A stretch of DNA of 64,000 nucleotides from Serinus canaria (taxonomy: Eukaryota > Chordata > Aves > Passeriformes > Fringillidae): NCBI RefSeq assembly GCF_022539315.1, contig NC_066334.1, forward strand, positions 248,001 to 312,000, in the 5' to 3' direction. Every line of letters starts with the position of its first letter. The first letter of the stretch is position 1. The notes under the pieces were generated by a model. The model ran no database searches. It saw only the letters and a program-made list of their open reading frames with translations, and had not been told where the DNA came from. Positions 48,901 to 60,295 of this stretch are shown here, piece after piece. The position numbers and the translations under genes are program-made.

Positions 48901-49269
48901 ATGTTAAGGTTTTCAGCCTCCCACTGCACCTCAACTCTCGACACTGGGGCACGATCCATCACAACTTACCCAAACAATCTCCAGCAAGTTGAGACCTCCC
49001 CATCTCTGGGGCAGAGAGGCAATCTGTCCCTGCAGGACTCAGCACTGGCTTCTGGGGCAACTCAGGCCAAGACCATGGGCTGCTATGGGCTGTCCATAGC
49101 TTGTTCCTTTCCAGTGTGATGAGGGATGGCAGGTGCCAGGGCAATGCTGAGGGAAGGCTGCACTGCAAGCAAACGGGGTGGATTGAGGCCTGGCATGAGC
49201 TTTGACTGAATGGAGCCCAGCACAATTGCATCAAACAGGATGGAAACCACTTCTCTGGGTAACAGGCTT
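42921..49269. other. Intergenic or intronic DNA
   Basis: About 6.3 kb with no gene or dispersed repeat recognised. It has a poly(T) run at 45,000-45,014 and a 13-base tandem pair (ccactgatgagca) near 44,204-44,230. Open frames up to 178 codons near 45.9-46.4 kb run through a purine/pyrimidine-biased stretch and have no domain. Confidence 0.4.
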
Positions 49270-49930
49270 GTGCCATTAAGTGAGTCCTATAACTAATGCT
49301 AAATGTTTGATTTAGGACTCACTAGAGGAAGAAGCACAGACAAAACACTTTCAGACGGTGAAAGGTCTCCAGCTCTCATGATGTCTCTTGTCCAGCATGT
49401 GCATCTTGTCAGCCCTGGTAATGGGCATCAGGTCTATTATTAAAAGCCCATCAAACAGTCCTTTTCCATAAATCTTTTCACAGCACTCTCAATTAATAAA
49501 ATTGATTTTGTTTAACTGGTGCCGTTTTCCAGAAGAGACAAGCCAAAGAACAACATTGCCTGTAAAACAATCTGTTTTGTTCTGTGAAAGTAATTAGTTT
49601 TTCTTGGACTTAATGTGCTTGGGGGTTAATTATTCCAAAACTGCCCATAAACTCCGATGATGCGGGGATATTTTTGTGGAGGTGCTGAAGGTGCCAGTTC
49701 TTGCAGCAAGGCTCTTTATGACTCTTGATAATGTTAATTATTTTCCTTAAATTATCAGCTTGGTGGCATTGTGTGCTTGCATGAAACTTTTCTTTCACAG
49801 CCTGTCCCCAAAAAGCTTCTCTCCTTTGTGGTTCAAACTTACAGCCTGAGAGTACTAGGGACCACAGGCAAATAAGATTTGCTTTTGCATTACTGATTTA
49901 ATCATGATTTTCATGCCAAAGTGATAATTT
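49270..49930. other. AT-rich candidate conserved non-coding element
   Basis: This 660 bp stands out by AT-rich, TAAT/ATTA-dense sequence (homeodomain-type words such as ttaattatt and gttaattatt) with few CpGs and no repeat signature. Such composition is typical of deeply conserved developmental enhancers in vertebrates, but it is also found in neutral AT-rich DNA. The call rests on composition and motif density only. Confidence 0.25.
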
Positions 49931-52900
49931 TGCGGTGGGATGAGTTGTGACTTATCATGGCTGAGGCTATCAGTGACAGCCTGTCCTTACAGCAGTCCCT
50001 TACAGCTTTTTTGGGATGCAAGAGGCCACAGAGGAGGACGGTCCCAGGCTTTGTTAGCAGCAATAATTTCTCCAAGGGGATGGTCTGTAAAGGTGAGATC
50101 ATGTTAAAGATGCTGATGCTTCAGCTTAAGAGGAGCTTTTGGGTGGAAAAAAGTGAAAACTCCTGAACTTTCACCGCATGTTCATGTAGAAAAAAAACAT
50201 TCAACCAAAATATCTAATAAACTTTTTTTTTTTTTTTTTAAGAAATGGCTATACATGGCCATTTTACTTGTAACCCAGCCAACAATAATTTGTGGCAGGA
50301 AAGTTTGAGCATTTGTAAAAATAAAATTTAAAAAAAATAAAATTAAAGCATGTCAGAGTGTTTTAGTGTGAACCCAAACAGAGAGGTGGGTATTCATAGG
50401 GCAAAATAGCCCTGATAACACAATACACTGCATTTCTGGCCATGTGTTGAAATTAAGATTTTTTTTCACGTTTGTTTTATTAATCTCACTACAGAACTCA
50501 GTGCAGCATTTGCTGATTTTTGACTTGTTAACATTTTTCTGTCCCATTGCCATTTGCTCGCCATTTGAGCTCCACACCTGCTTCCCATGTGATAAATTGG
50601 AACTTCATGCAGAGTAGAAAACCACCTCTAACCCTGTCCCAGTTCATTTACCTTTTGCCTTCCTTTTGAAGGGTGCCTTTTGGCCCCAGGGCTGTGCTGA
50701 CTGAGGGGGGCTTCAGCTGCAGTCCTGATTTACGTGGGATGGGTTTTCTTCATGGAAACACTTTCCATGGACAACAGTGGATTCTGCCACAAGCAGATGC
50801 AAACAGTGGAGTGTCTCACCAGGGTAATTTGGAAAGGGACTCAACATCCCACTACACTTTTCCCAGCTCACCACAACAGACAGATTTTTGCAATAAAGGG
50901 CTAGGCCAAAATTTTGTGGTGTCAAGTAGGGAACAGTGCAGGAGAGAGCTGCAGTGCCTGTGGGATAACCCAGGAACGTGGCAAGAAGAACAGCTGGTGG
51001 CCAGGGATGATAAACAGAATTGTCTCTGCACAGAGCAATTTGCCACAGGATGTTGCTGAAGCTGAAGAGAGAAGCGAGATTCCAGCCTTGTGTTGGACAT
51101 TTGCATGGCTAACAAGAATATCCAGAATTATAATAGTTAATACTGACACCCTGCTTGGAAGAGATATGAGATCCGTGGCCCCAGGGCAAATGCCGACTGT
51201 AACAGATTAAGGAGAGGCCTCCAGTAGGGGATGGATTTGGGGGGGGGATTGGATTAGCTGACACCTGCCTGATGCAGGGACTTGCACCTTTCCTGAGTGC
51301 TGGACATTAACCCCTCCAGTGGGCAGCCCATCTCCCACCTAAGACTGCTGATTCATCAGGACGGAAATATTTCCCGGAGATCTGTCACTGTGGATGAAAT
51401 CCTTATGGAAAACTGCCCAGTTTCCTGCCAGCATGCCCTTGGCAGTGTGCCTGACCAGCTGGTAGCAAGAGGAGAACATGGGAGCCTGGCTCCTGAGATG
51501 TTAAACTCTCCCAACTCCTGTGCAGACGGCTGAGTGAGGGACGGTGAGCTCCCAGCTGGGGGACCACGGTGTGGTGGTGTCTTCCAGCCTCCCAGCTTGA
51601 GTCTACCAGCTGGGGGAAAGGGGGAGAGAGGGCCAGACTGCTCTGCCTTTTGTAAAGATTGCTTCTGGGTTCTCATCTCAAACTGACCCACAAATAAATT
51701 TCAAGACACTAAAAGGCAGTGGTAGTTTTCATGTTCCTCTTCTGTGCTGTCTGACCCTGCTCATCCACTCCCCCATTCTACCTCATGCCTTCACCCTTCG
51801 CCCACCTTTTTCTGATCTTTGCACATTGGCTGAGTGACCAAATGTCTTCCAGGGCTGCAGAAGATCCCGGTAGGTTCCTTGCTGGCCCTCCAACAGGCAG
51901 AGCTGGTATGTGTCCAGATTTGCTACTGGACAGAGGAAACTGAGACTGGTATCTCAGGATCTGGCAGCCCCAAATCCAGGACCCTGTCTTCTACAGCAGC
52001 ACTGGCATAACAGCTCGGGGACACCCTGTCCCAGTGCTCCATTGTGTGCCCGATCTTCCTCCCAGGGTGTGGATAAACAGGACATGAACATGAGAATCTC
52101 TATAGGTGTGATGGTGTAAGTCCACTCCAGGCCTGATTCCTCAAGGTCTGTCTCTGCTGTTAACAGTTGGATGGAAATGGCATTTTTTTCTTGTTTCAAA
52201 CACGTACTTGCCTACTTGTTAAAACAACCCTGAAACAGAAAATTCTGCCAGTTTCGTCCCTGGAAAGGTCGCCTGGGCTCTGGCCATGACAAAACTCCCA
52301 ACAGCCCACGCCATCCCTCAGATAAGCTGTCTTTCAGAGGAGAGCTTCAACAGCAACTGAAAACTGGGCATACTAAATTTCTGGGCATGGGAGGTGTGGT
52401 GGGATGTACCACTCTTGGAAGAGTACACAGTGCCATCTAGCCGTGCTGGTCTGAAGTACAGAGCTCATCGGGCAGCTTCCCTACCCCAAACCCCACCTCC
52501 AAAAGCCTTGTCACCCTTTTCCCATCACTCTAGAGCATCTACTGGCTAACTAACATCGCCAGCACCAGGGGCGAGGAAGTGCTGATTTCAGACCTTTGGT
52601 TTTAGCTCATGGTGAGGCTTGTATCCGAGCAATGCAACTTGGCTGAAACAGTGACATTTTAGTGAAAACTAGGGCTTGAATTAGTTGGTCCCATGTTTTC
52701 ACTGCCACCTCCAGGGTAGTGTCTTTGTCTCCCAGAGTTTCCCTTCTATTTGGTGCTAGTGTGCTGGGTTTCCAGTCCCCCTCCTCTACTGTTCCCTTTC
52801 CTGCACAAATAATTCTTCTGGTCCAGGCCATTATTTCCCTTCTCCACCTGGTAGATCTCTGTGCCAGCCCTGGCATCCAAATCTGGAGAAAGATCAGGGA

Positions 52901-52934
52901 TGTTAAGTCAGCTGGAGAGCTTGGGGTGGCTTTA
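49931..52934. other. Intergenic or intronic DNA
   Basis: About 3 kb. A poly(T) tract at about 50,223-50,240 and an A-rich stretch at 50,310-50,345 occur. No gene is recognised among frames of up to 128 codons. Confidence 0.4.
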
Positions 52935-53032
52935 GACTCCATCTAGCAACATGCTGAGCTCCTCTATTCCAGCACAGCCATACGACTCCATCTAGCAACA
53001 TGCTCTGCTCCTCTATTCCAGCACAGCCATAC
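52935..53032 (+). repeat. 49 bp tandem duplication, two copies
   Basis: The unit starting gactccatctagcaacatgc spans 52,935-52,983 and is repeated head to tail at 52,984-53,032. The two copies differ at only two adjacent bases (tgctgagctc against tgctctgctc). The closeness points to a recent slip or unequal exchange. Confidence 0.95.
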
Positions 53033-55689
53033 TCATAAACATCTACATCAGGTGTCAGAGGCTGTGCCCTCCACTTGGCTTCAGTCAAGGTCCCCTTTCA
53101 TGCTGTGGCATTTCACTTCTGAGGAAACTGTGTGTCTTGCCAGTGCTGAGTGTTGGTCCTTGGTGCCCATGAAGGGCAAGGCCTGTCTTTTGGAAATTTC
53201 ACTGCTGGAGTTAGCAAGGCTTAGACTGTGCTGTTCTCCATCCATTTCTCCATTCTTGCCCTCTACCATTTTTTCTTCCCTCTTCAGAGGATGGGATGGA
53301 GAGAGAAATGTGCACTTACCCTCTCATGTGGCATGGAGGGTCATTTAAGACCTTATCTGGCTGGATTAGAATTTCACTAGGACTTCAGTTCTCTGTCAGG
53401 CCCTGGTACAGCTATAGCTGCCTGACAGCCATATGCAGTTAAATTTTGATTACAGCTGCTGTCACCATCCAGGAACATCCACAGGACATCTTGCTTTTCT
53501 GAAGTCCCCTCTGCCTCCCGCCCTTTGCTACTTAACCTACAGTCGTGGCCCTTCCCAAACCCCAGTGCTGATAGCATGGTCCTATACCATGTTGTGTCAC
53601 TTACATTAATTTGACTTCCACCTCTCATTGCTTTTTATTATTCTGGTCCATTTCTTTCAGCTTATTATCTCTCCTACCGTTCCATTGCTGGACTGTGTGG
53701 AGCAAGTAGAGTGTTTGCGTAAATCTGGGATGCGTTCTTCTATAGCATGTCTATTACCCTTGGGGACATAGTGCCAGTGGTTGAAAATGCTCTAAGATGC
53801 CCTTCACTAGCTAAAATCCCATGTCCATGAACTGTAGAAGAATGGAGAGGACAGAGTCTTAGAAGTCTTAGAAAGACTGGATCCTTGGGTTTCCTCTAGG
53901 TATGTGTGACCACAAGTTTTTATGATGCTGATAACTTGGCAGAATTCATGGAAGCATTGAGATGCAGGCACTCACATACACACAGACAAGTTCTTTAAGC
54001 AAAGACCAAGCACTGTTTCTCCTTGGCCCAATCCTTCTGGCCTAGATTTCCCTTCAGACAATCCAGACCAAACTGGGGGTGGAATGCATTGGACCATCTG
54101 CAGATACCAGGTGTCTTTGGGAGAGACAATTGTGTAGACACCTTCTACAGTGTCACTTAATGCCAAGAAACTGTTCTACCTGAACTGCTTGCCACAGGAT
54201 GATGTGACTTTTTCCCTAGAAGCCCCCCTTTCCCTCTAGTAGCTATAAAGGCAGACAGAGCCAGGCTGAGGTGGAAAATTGCCCAGTGGTTAAAGTCTGG
54301 TGAAATCTAAGTGACTGAAAGAGTGTTTTATAAGAGGAAACACTGCCTTAACACCAGTGCTTGTTGTGAGACCCACCTGTGACAGTGCAGGAATGGGGGA
54401 GGCAGAGCCAGGTCTCAGTTAGATCCTGACTCCAGGGCATTTCTGTGCCAAGCTGTGTGTTCAGCTGCACTTTTACAGTCATCTCACAAATGTCCTGGTA
54501 GTGACAATGGGATTTTGGAGAATGGAAAAGCAAGACGTGTCCTGGGCCACAATGAGATGTCCTTCGGGGACATCTGAGGGGTCCTATCCCCCAAGAGTGC
54601 CTGGGTGAGTGTGTAATTCTATTGGAGTATGGCATTCCATTGCTTAGTGTGGAAAAATGGGAAAAAGTTACCAGAATAGTAGAAAATAGGAGAAAATGAG
54701 AAAAATGGGAGAAAATTAACTTTGTCCAGAGTTATTTTGCATTAACATTAAGGAGGAACATCAACAACGGCAGATATGACAAAACAGGAAAGTTTTCATC
54801 CAAAGATGAAATTTTCTGGAGGCTGGGAAAAGTAGTAAAACCCAAGAATGAAGCCATTACTGCCTTTCTGGCTCTATTAGATATAACGTTGCCAACCTGC
54901 ATGACAGAACTGCAAGTGTCTCTAAAAGCAGTATTTTTCTTAAAGTTTTGCCTGCTGTGGCCAAATAAAAAGCACCTATTAAAGAATTATGAGTATTTAG
55001 CCAGTCTCATGATTTCTGTAGCCTGATGTTTTAAAGATTGTTTAATTGTTTACTCTTTTTGGCAATCCTGTAGCTGCCAGAATACAGCTGGAACCTCACA
55101 CAAACCTCCAAGCATGAGCACACATGAGTATTGGGTGTGCTGAGGTGCCAATAGACATTATTTCAGCCAGGAGTTGTTTCCACAATAACCTGAGATACTG
55201 GAGTTTTGTGAATACCTACAACTCTGACCTTTTATTTAAAAATAAAAATCCTTTTCTAATCCTCCCAGTTGCAGAGGAAAAGGATTGACAGACTGTTTTG
55301 AAAGTAGTTTAAGTACCCCAAAAGCAGAAGGCCTATCAACCAGATTAGCAAAGGTAATATTTAAACAAGATTGCAAGTATTTTGAAGTCTAATCATATTC
55401 TGTGACTAACTTGGCAATGGCTGGGGTGAAGGTGATGTGAGCAAAGGAAAAGCCATCATCTTCTCTGCAGCTTAACTCTGCATCTTGTATATTTAAAAAA
55501 ACCACCTTTGGGGCACATTTCTAAAGGGCCTTCCAGGATTGAGGGCCAAGTGCGTTCTTTGAAAGGGCAGGGAAATTTTAATTTGGGTACATAGTGAAAT
55601 GCTCAAGGTAAAAGGTGTAGATGGAGAGGTTACCTGGTGTAATGCAAACTGTAAAGGAACAAAAGGGACCAAGCATTTGCCAAGACCTG
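53033..55689. other. Intergenic or intronic DNA
   Basis: About 2.7 kb. A purine-rich, A-biased stretch at about 54,647-54,720 is built of imperfect gaaaatggg-like words. AT content rises between 54.7 and 55.5 kb. No gene or dispersed repeat was recognised. Confidence 0.4.
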
Positions 55690-56125
55690 AGAAAAAATCT
55701 GGAGCACAAATCTGATGAGGAGCAGCTGGGGAAGCTGGGGGGGGGGTGGTTCAGCCCAGAGAAAAGGAGACTTAGGTGGTCCTTCTCCCTCTTCACAACT
55801 TCCTAACAGAAGAGTACAGCCAGGAGGTGGGAATCAGGTTCTTCTCCCAAGGAACAAACAGGACAAGAGGAAATGGCCTGAAGTTGCACCAGGGAAGGTT
55901 TAGACTGGATATTTAAAAAAAAAAAAAATCACTGAAAGGTGGTCAGGCACTGGCACAGGTTGCCCAGGGCAGTGGTAGAATCAGCATCCCTGGAAGTGTT
56001 CAAAAAATGGCAGCTGTGATGCTTAGGGACATGGTTTAAAGGTGAACATGGGTGATGGTGCTGGATTAATGGTTGGGCTCAATGATCTTTGAGACCTTTT
56101 CCAGCCTTAATGATTCCATGATACA
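55690..56125 (+). mobile_element. CR1 LINE 3' fragment with complete terminus
   Basis: A clear CR1 3' region on the plus strand: 'tctgatgaggagcagctggg', 'gttcagcccagagaaaagga', 'ggacaagaggaaatggcctg', 'gcaccagggaaggtttagac', 'gcacaggttgcccagggcag' and 'tccctggaagtgttcaaaaa'. It ends with 'gggctcaatgatctttgaga', 'ccttttccagccttaatga' and 'ttccatgat'. The subfamily ending differs from the 37 and 42 kb copies. An A run of about 14 at 55,915-55,928 and a G run at 55,738-55,747 are expansions within the element. Confidence 0.92.
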
Positions 56126-58984
56126 AAGCAGGTCCTCTGGCTTCTCTGAGACTCTGCACTCATGTCCTGCCCCTCCTCTATGTCTTCTTGGCCTGACACC
56201 AGGGCAGGGATGTTTGCTGGCTCTGAAGAGCAGTGCAGGTTATAATAGATGTTTGGAAACACTTTTGGAGTGGTTTACTGGAACCCCAGCACTGCTTCTG
56301 GGAGGCTTCTGGCTCTAAGGCTCCAGTTGGAGTTGTAGACATTAGGGTCAAGAGGAGGTCAGGTTAAAAATACTGGATCCAAGCACACAACCCAGACAGG
56401 CTCCATCTGATACTCAGGATGACTTGGCTGCACCCAGACACTTGACCTTGCCCAGATACATGGTGGGTACACTTGATGGCCACTTCTGCTGCTGGTGCCA
56501 TGCTGTGAGTCTGACTACTCAGTTTGGCCCCAAGGAGATCTCTTAACACTCCCAGACCAGGTATTTGCATTCATTGCTCCACCAACACCTCCACAGACAC
56601 TTTTACATGAAGCCCAGTGGAAACTCAGTGAGGAAGAGAGTGAGGTGAAGGACTTAGCAGGAAGAACAGCAGTTCTGGGAGCTACCATGTGGACAGCACA
56701 GGAAGGTCTTTGATGCTGAGGTGATGAGGAGCTGAAGTAGGACATCCAGGACAGATAAAACTTGGGGAGAAGCTGGCATAACACCCTCCTGGGTACTTAG
56801 GACTGGAAAGACTGAGAGAAGAGTGGATGAGGACTGAGTTAAATGTCCCAATCTTATACCTGTTTGCCCCCTTTTTATGTCATGATCCTTGACATTTAGT
56901 ATTTACTCAGAGCTTAGACTCTGAAGAAGGGCTTAAGTCATTGGCAACTAATTCCAACAGCAGGTCAAGAGCTTTCAAAAATGCATATGACAAGAGGGAC
57001 CCTCAGAGAAGGCGGGACTTGGTGTGCAACTCTCTGCCTGCCCATATTCCAGTTTGGAGAGGACTGGAGTATGGAGCTATAAAAGCCAAGTTCCAGTTCA
57101 TTCAGGAGACAAATGCACATTTATTTAAGGGCTCAGGCAAGGAAAAAGAGAAAAAAACCCATGGAAGACCATGGCTTCTCTGACTCTTGCATCAATTGTA
57201 GAGACCTCCAATGGTTTCCAAAGACAGATTTTCATTCCCTGACTGACAGCAGTGCTGGTTTAACTAAAAATATTCTTCAGCTACTCAGTGTACGCAGGCA
57301 TGCAGGCTGGGAAAGTCCAGCTAAGACACTGAATGTCTGTCAGAGGCAGAAGAGCTTTAACTACAGGCTTCCTTAAGTGTTGCCTCTGGATTTTGCTTCT
57401 CCTTGCAAAATCAGGACTTGAAAATCTTTAAGTGTCTCCTGGCAGGATGATTGCTGTGAAGTGTCTTTGGGTTGCTGTGAAGGGCAAAAATCAATGTGAT
57501 TCAGAGGCTAAAGGACCTTGCCCTGCAACTAATGCTGCTGGAAGCAGGAGGGGACGGTTCAGACTGAGGCACTGGTGGGTGCTGGAGTGATGCAGTTCAG
57601 TATGAGGAATGAGGAATGAGGAATGCAGAGGTTGATGGTGGCAAAGATCAATGTTATTGTCAAACAGGAGCTGTTTCATAAAACAAACTCCTGCCACTCA
57701 GCAGAGAGGTTGTGCTGGGACGTCCTAAAGAGACAGTGAAGAATGAAGCTAGATATCTGACTGGTCTGTGTTATGAATAACCAGAGCCTCGATCATCTTG
57801 CTTTTGGCCAAAGGGTGCTGGTGGATCAGAGAACCTTCTGATGGCCATAATAGAGCTGCACTGGTTTATACTGTATAAGATCCAGAGTTTCCAGCAGGAG
57901 TAAATAGAGAAGCTGGTCTCTACTCTAGCTGTCTGGGAAAAAATTTTGGAAAGCAGTTTTAAATCAACTCGGATCAATAAAATAAACAAAACAGGAGAAT
58001 GAAGAAGAGGGGTGGGACATACGAGAGAAGACCTTCCACAGGCTCTTGTATAAGCCCAGCCACGTGGGAATGAGGACTTGCAAGAGAAGAGTGCCCAATG
58101 GCTGAGGTATCCATCAAAGACTGCTGTGGTTCAGCTGTGATGAAGTTTTGCATAAGTGCATAAAGGAGTTTGGAGGAGGCCCCTGTAGTGCCAGAGGCTT
58201 GCAAACTTTCTGAACTGACAGTATCATGCCCAGCCCTGCAGGGTACAGAGGAAAGGGTTAATGCCTCCCAGAACTTAGTTGTGTTGGGAATGAAATAGAA
58301 AATCTGAAAGCAGGTCAGTACCTCAGCTGCTTCTGAATTCTCATTAATTTACATTCCCTTCTCATTTATTAATGGTCTGACTCACACTGTATTTGCTTTC
58401 CCTTTGCTGCAATTTGCAAAATTCCTTCTTATTCCCAGTAGCCTTCTTGGCAGTGTTATTTTTCTCTGTTTTTCCCTGGCCTTTATAATTTCCTTGCAGG
58501 TCTTAGCTGAGTTTGCATATTCTTGTTCAGTTCCCCTGACCATTTCTTTTCAGCCTTTTTCTTTTTATCTTCAAGCCTCTTAAAACATCTCTTGGGGCTC
58601 TCTCAGTGTCTCTGTAAGCAACTGGGATTATCCTGCCACCCATCATGCCCCTGAAGGGGATTTTAATAGTTCCCTTGGCCCTCCATTCACTTTTTCGTTC
58701 CAGTTCCATATGGGGACTCAGATGGACCTCCAAAGGCTTGGAAGCTCCAAGCTCCAAGGGTTTGGAGAAACCTGGGTTTTTCAGATGGGAACCACAGTCC
58801 TGAGTAGCCAATGGATCCTGTGGAGATGCTGCTGTTCTTCACTGCTGTCTGCTCCCAAATGCTCCATGGCTTGGCTATTGTGCTGGACAGGCTGGCTTCT
58901 TCTCCTGTGCTCTGGCCAACACTGATCATCCCAAGGGTCAGGTGGTTCACAGCTTCCTCCCGAGGCAGCGAAGGGCCAAGCATC
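56126..58984. other. Intergenic or intronic DNA
   Basis: About 2.9 kb. A (gaggaat)3 microsatellite lies near 57,603-57,625. Pyrimidine-rich stretches ending in AG near 58,460-58,500 resemble splice acceptors, but no coherent exon follows. No gene is called. Confidence 0.4.
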
Positions 58985-59164
58985 AATCTCTGCTCTCTGG
59001 TGTCCAGAGACAGGGAATGGTATGAACTTGGGTCAGGGGAGATTTAGGCTGGATGTTAAGAAAAAATTCTTCCCCCAGAGGGTGGTGGAGCACTGAACAG
59101 GCTCCCCACGGAATGGGCAGGGCCTCAAGGCTGCCAGAGCTCCAGGAGCCTTTGGACACTGCTC
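58985..59164 (+). mobile_element. CR1 LINE fragment lacking its 3' end
   Basis: The words 'gagatttaggctggatgtta', 'agaaaaaattcttcccccag', 'agggtggtggagcactgaac', 'aggctccccacggaatgggc' and 'ctccaggagcctttggacac' follow the CR1 3' region. The match then stops near 59,164, before the usual terminus, so this copy is truncated or deleted at its 3' side as well as 5'. Confidence 0.85.
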
Positions 59165-59590
59165 ATTTACCTCAGTCCCAGTCTCGGCAGTCACACAGAG
59201 AGTAGGATCTGGCTTTGTCAGCCCATTGGGAAGGCTCTGTTTGGCTGTATGAGCCCACCATGAGAGTCTGTGGCAGGATGAGTCTTTGGGGGCTCTACAG
59301 GTTTGTCTTCCCAGAAGCTGGAGAGCCTGGCATGCTTCGTGGGTGTTCCCTGTTTGGTGAGAGGGGTGTTTTTGTAGGTGCCAACCTTGCAAGGGCTTCC
59401 TGGGCGGTCCCCCTCATACTTCCCCAAATTCACCCACAAGAGGGAGGCAGTGGCTTGTGGCAGCTTCAGTAGTGTGGGGGTCATAGGTGGTTGTGGGGGC
59501 CCAGACACAAAGCCTGGGCTATATCGTGGCCTGTGAGCTGTGTGGGAGCCATGTGCACCCTACACCACACACCTGCATTACTGGAAACCA
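59165..59590. other. Sequence between CR1 and the minisatellite
   Basis: About 425 bp with no recognised repeat or gene. Short open frames only. Confidence 0.4.
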
Positions 59591-59838
59591 GGGATTGGGA
59601 TGGGATTAGGATGGGATGGGGTGGGATGGGATTGGGATGGGGTGGGATGGGATTGGGATGGGATGGGATTAGGATGGGATGGGATGGGATGGGATGGGAT
59701 GGGATGGGATGGGATGGGATGGGATGGGATGGGATGGGATGGGATGGGATGGGATGGGATGGGATGGGATGGGATGGGATGGGATGGGATGGGATGGGAT
59801 GGGATGGGATGGCGTGGCGTGGCGTGGCGTGGCATGGC
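59591..59838 (+). repeat. (GGGAT)n minisatellite with GGCGT variant end
   Basis: A 248 bp pentanucleotide array. The left part (59,591-59,675) mixes GGGAT with GGGATT, TAGGAT and GGGGT variants. A perfect run of 27 GGGAT units spans 59,676-59,810. Four GGCGT units follow (59,811-59,830), then GGCAT. Five-base units without stops keep all forward frames open (repeated MGWDG) and give IPSHP repeats on the reverse, explaining several long artificial frames. Four GGG runs spaced by two bases meet the canonical G-quadruplex pattern many times over. Length is probably polymorphic. Confidence 0.97.
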
Positions 59839-60124
59839 TGAGGTACATTCATGGCACAACTTGTCCTGCAAGGGAAGAGCCAAGGGATAGCATGGTCCTG
59901 CCTTGATGGCATTTATTTGTGTCGATAAGTAGAAAGATGTTGGTGAAAGATATTTTTGACCTGAGTGAGATTTCTGTCCTCTGCTAGGGCTGGGAGAGAT
60001 ATATCATGGTGGTGTGCCTGTTAGCAGAAGACTGCTCCTTCCCTGTGACATGCGTGGTCCTGCTGCTAGCAGAAGGTGGGAGCTGGTAGGTACTGTCCAT
60101 TACAATCCTCTTCCCTTTCCCTTT
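59839..60124. other. Intergenic sequence
   Basis: About 290 bp between the minisatellite and a CR1 fragment; nothing recognised. Confidence 0.4.
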
Positions 60125-60295
60125 GTCCAGAAGGAGTGTGGAGTCTCTGTCACTGGGGATATTCCAGAACCATCTGAACACAATCCTCTTGCCATGTGCT
60201 CTAGGATGACACTGCTGAGGCAGGGAGGTGGAACTCCATGATCCCACTGTGGTCCCTTCCAACCTGACCCAACCTGTGATTATCTTCCCCAACTT
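60125..60295 (+). mobile_element. CR1 LINE, 3' end fragment
   Basis: 'gtggagtctctgtcactggg', 'gatattccagaaccatctga', 'ggaactccatgatcccactg' and 'tggtcccttccaacctgacc' followed by 'caacctgtgatta' match another CR1 subfamily ending. Moderately diverged and 5'-truncated. Confidence 0.82.

Noticed and set aside
58430..58560. Pyrimidine-rich stretches ending in AG as splice acceptors
   Set aside because: Several occur in a row without any coherent open frame or donor downstream.
59481..59912. Long overlapping open frames on both strands with MGWDG or IPSHP repeats
   Set aside because: They are produced by the stop-free GGGAT pentanucleotide array and are not protein genes.
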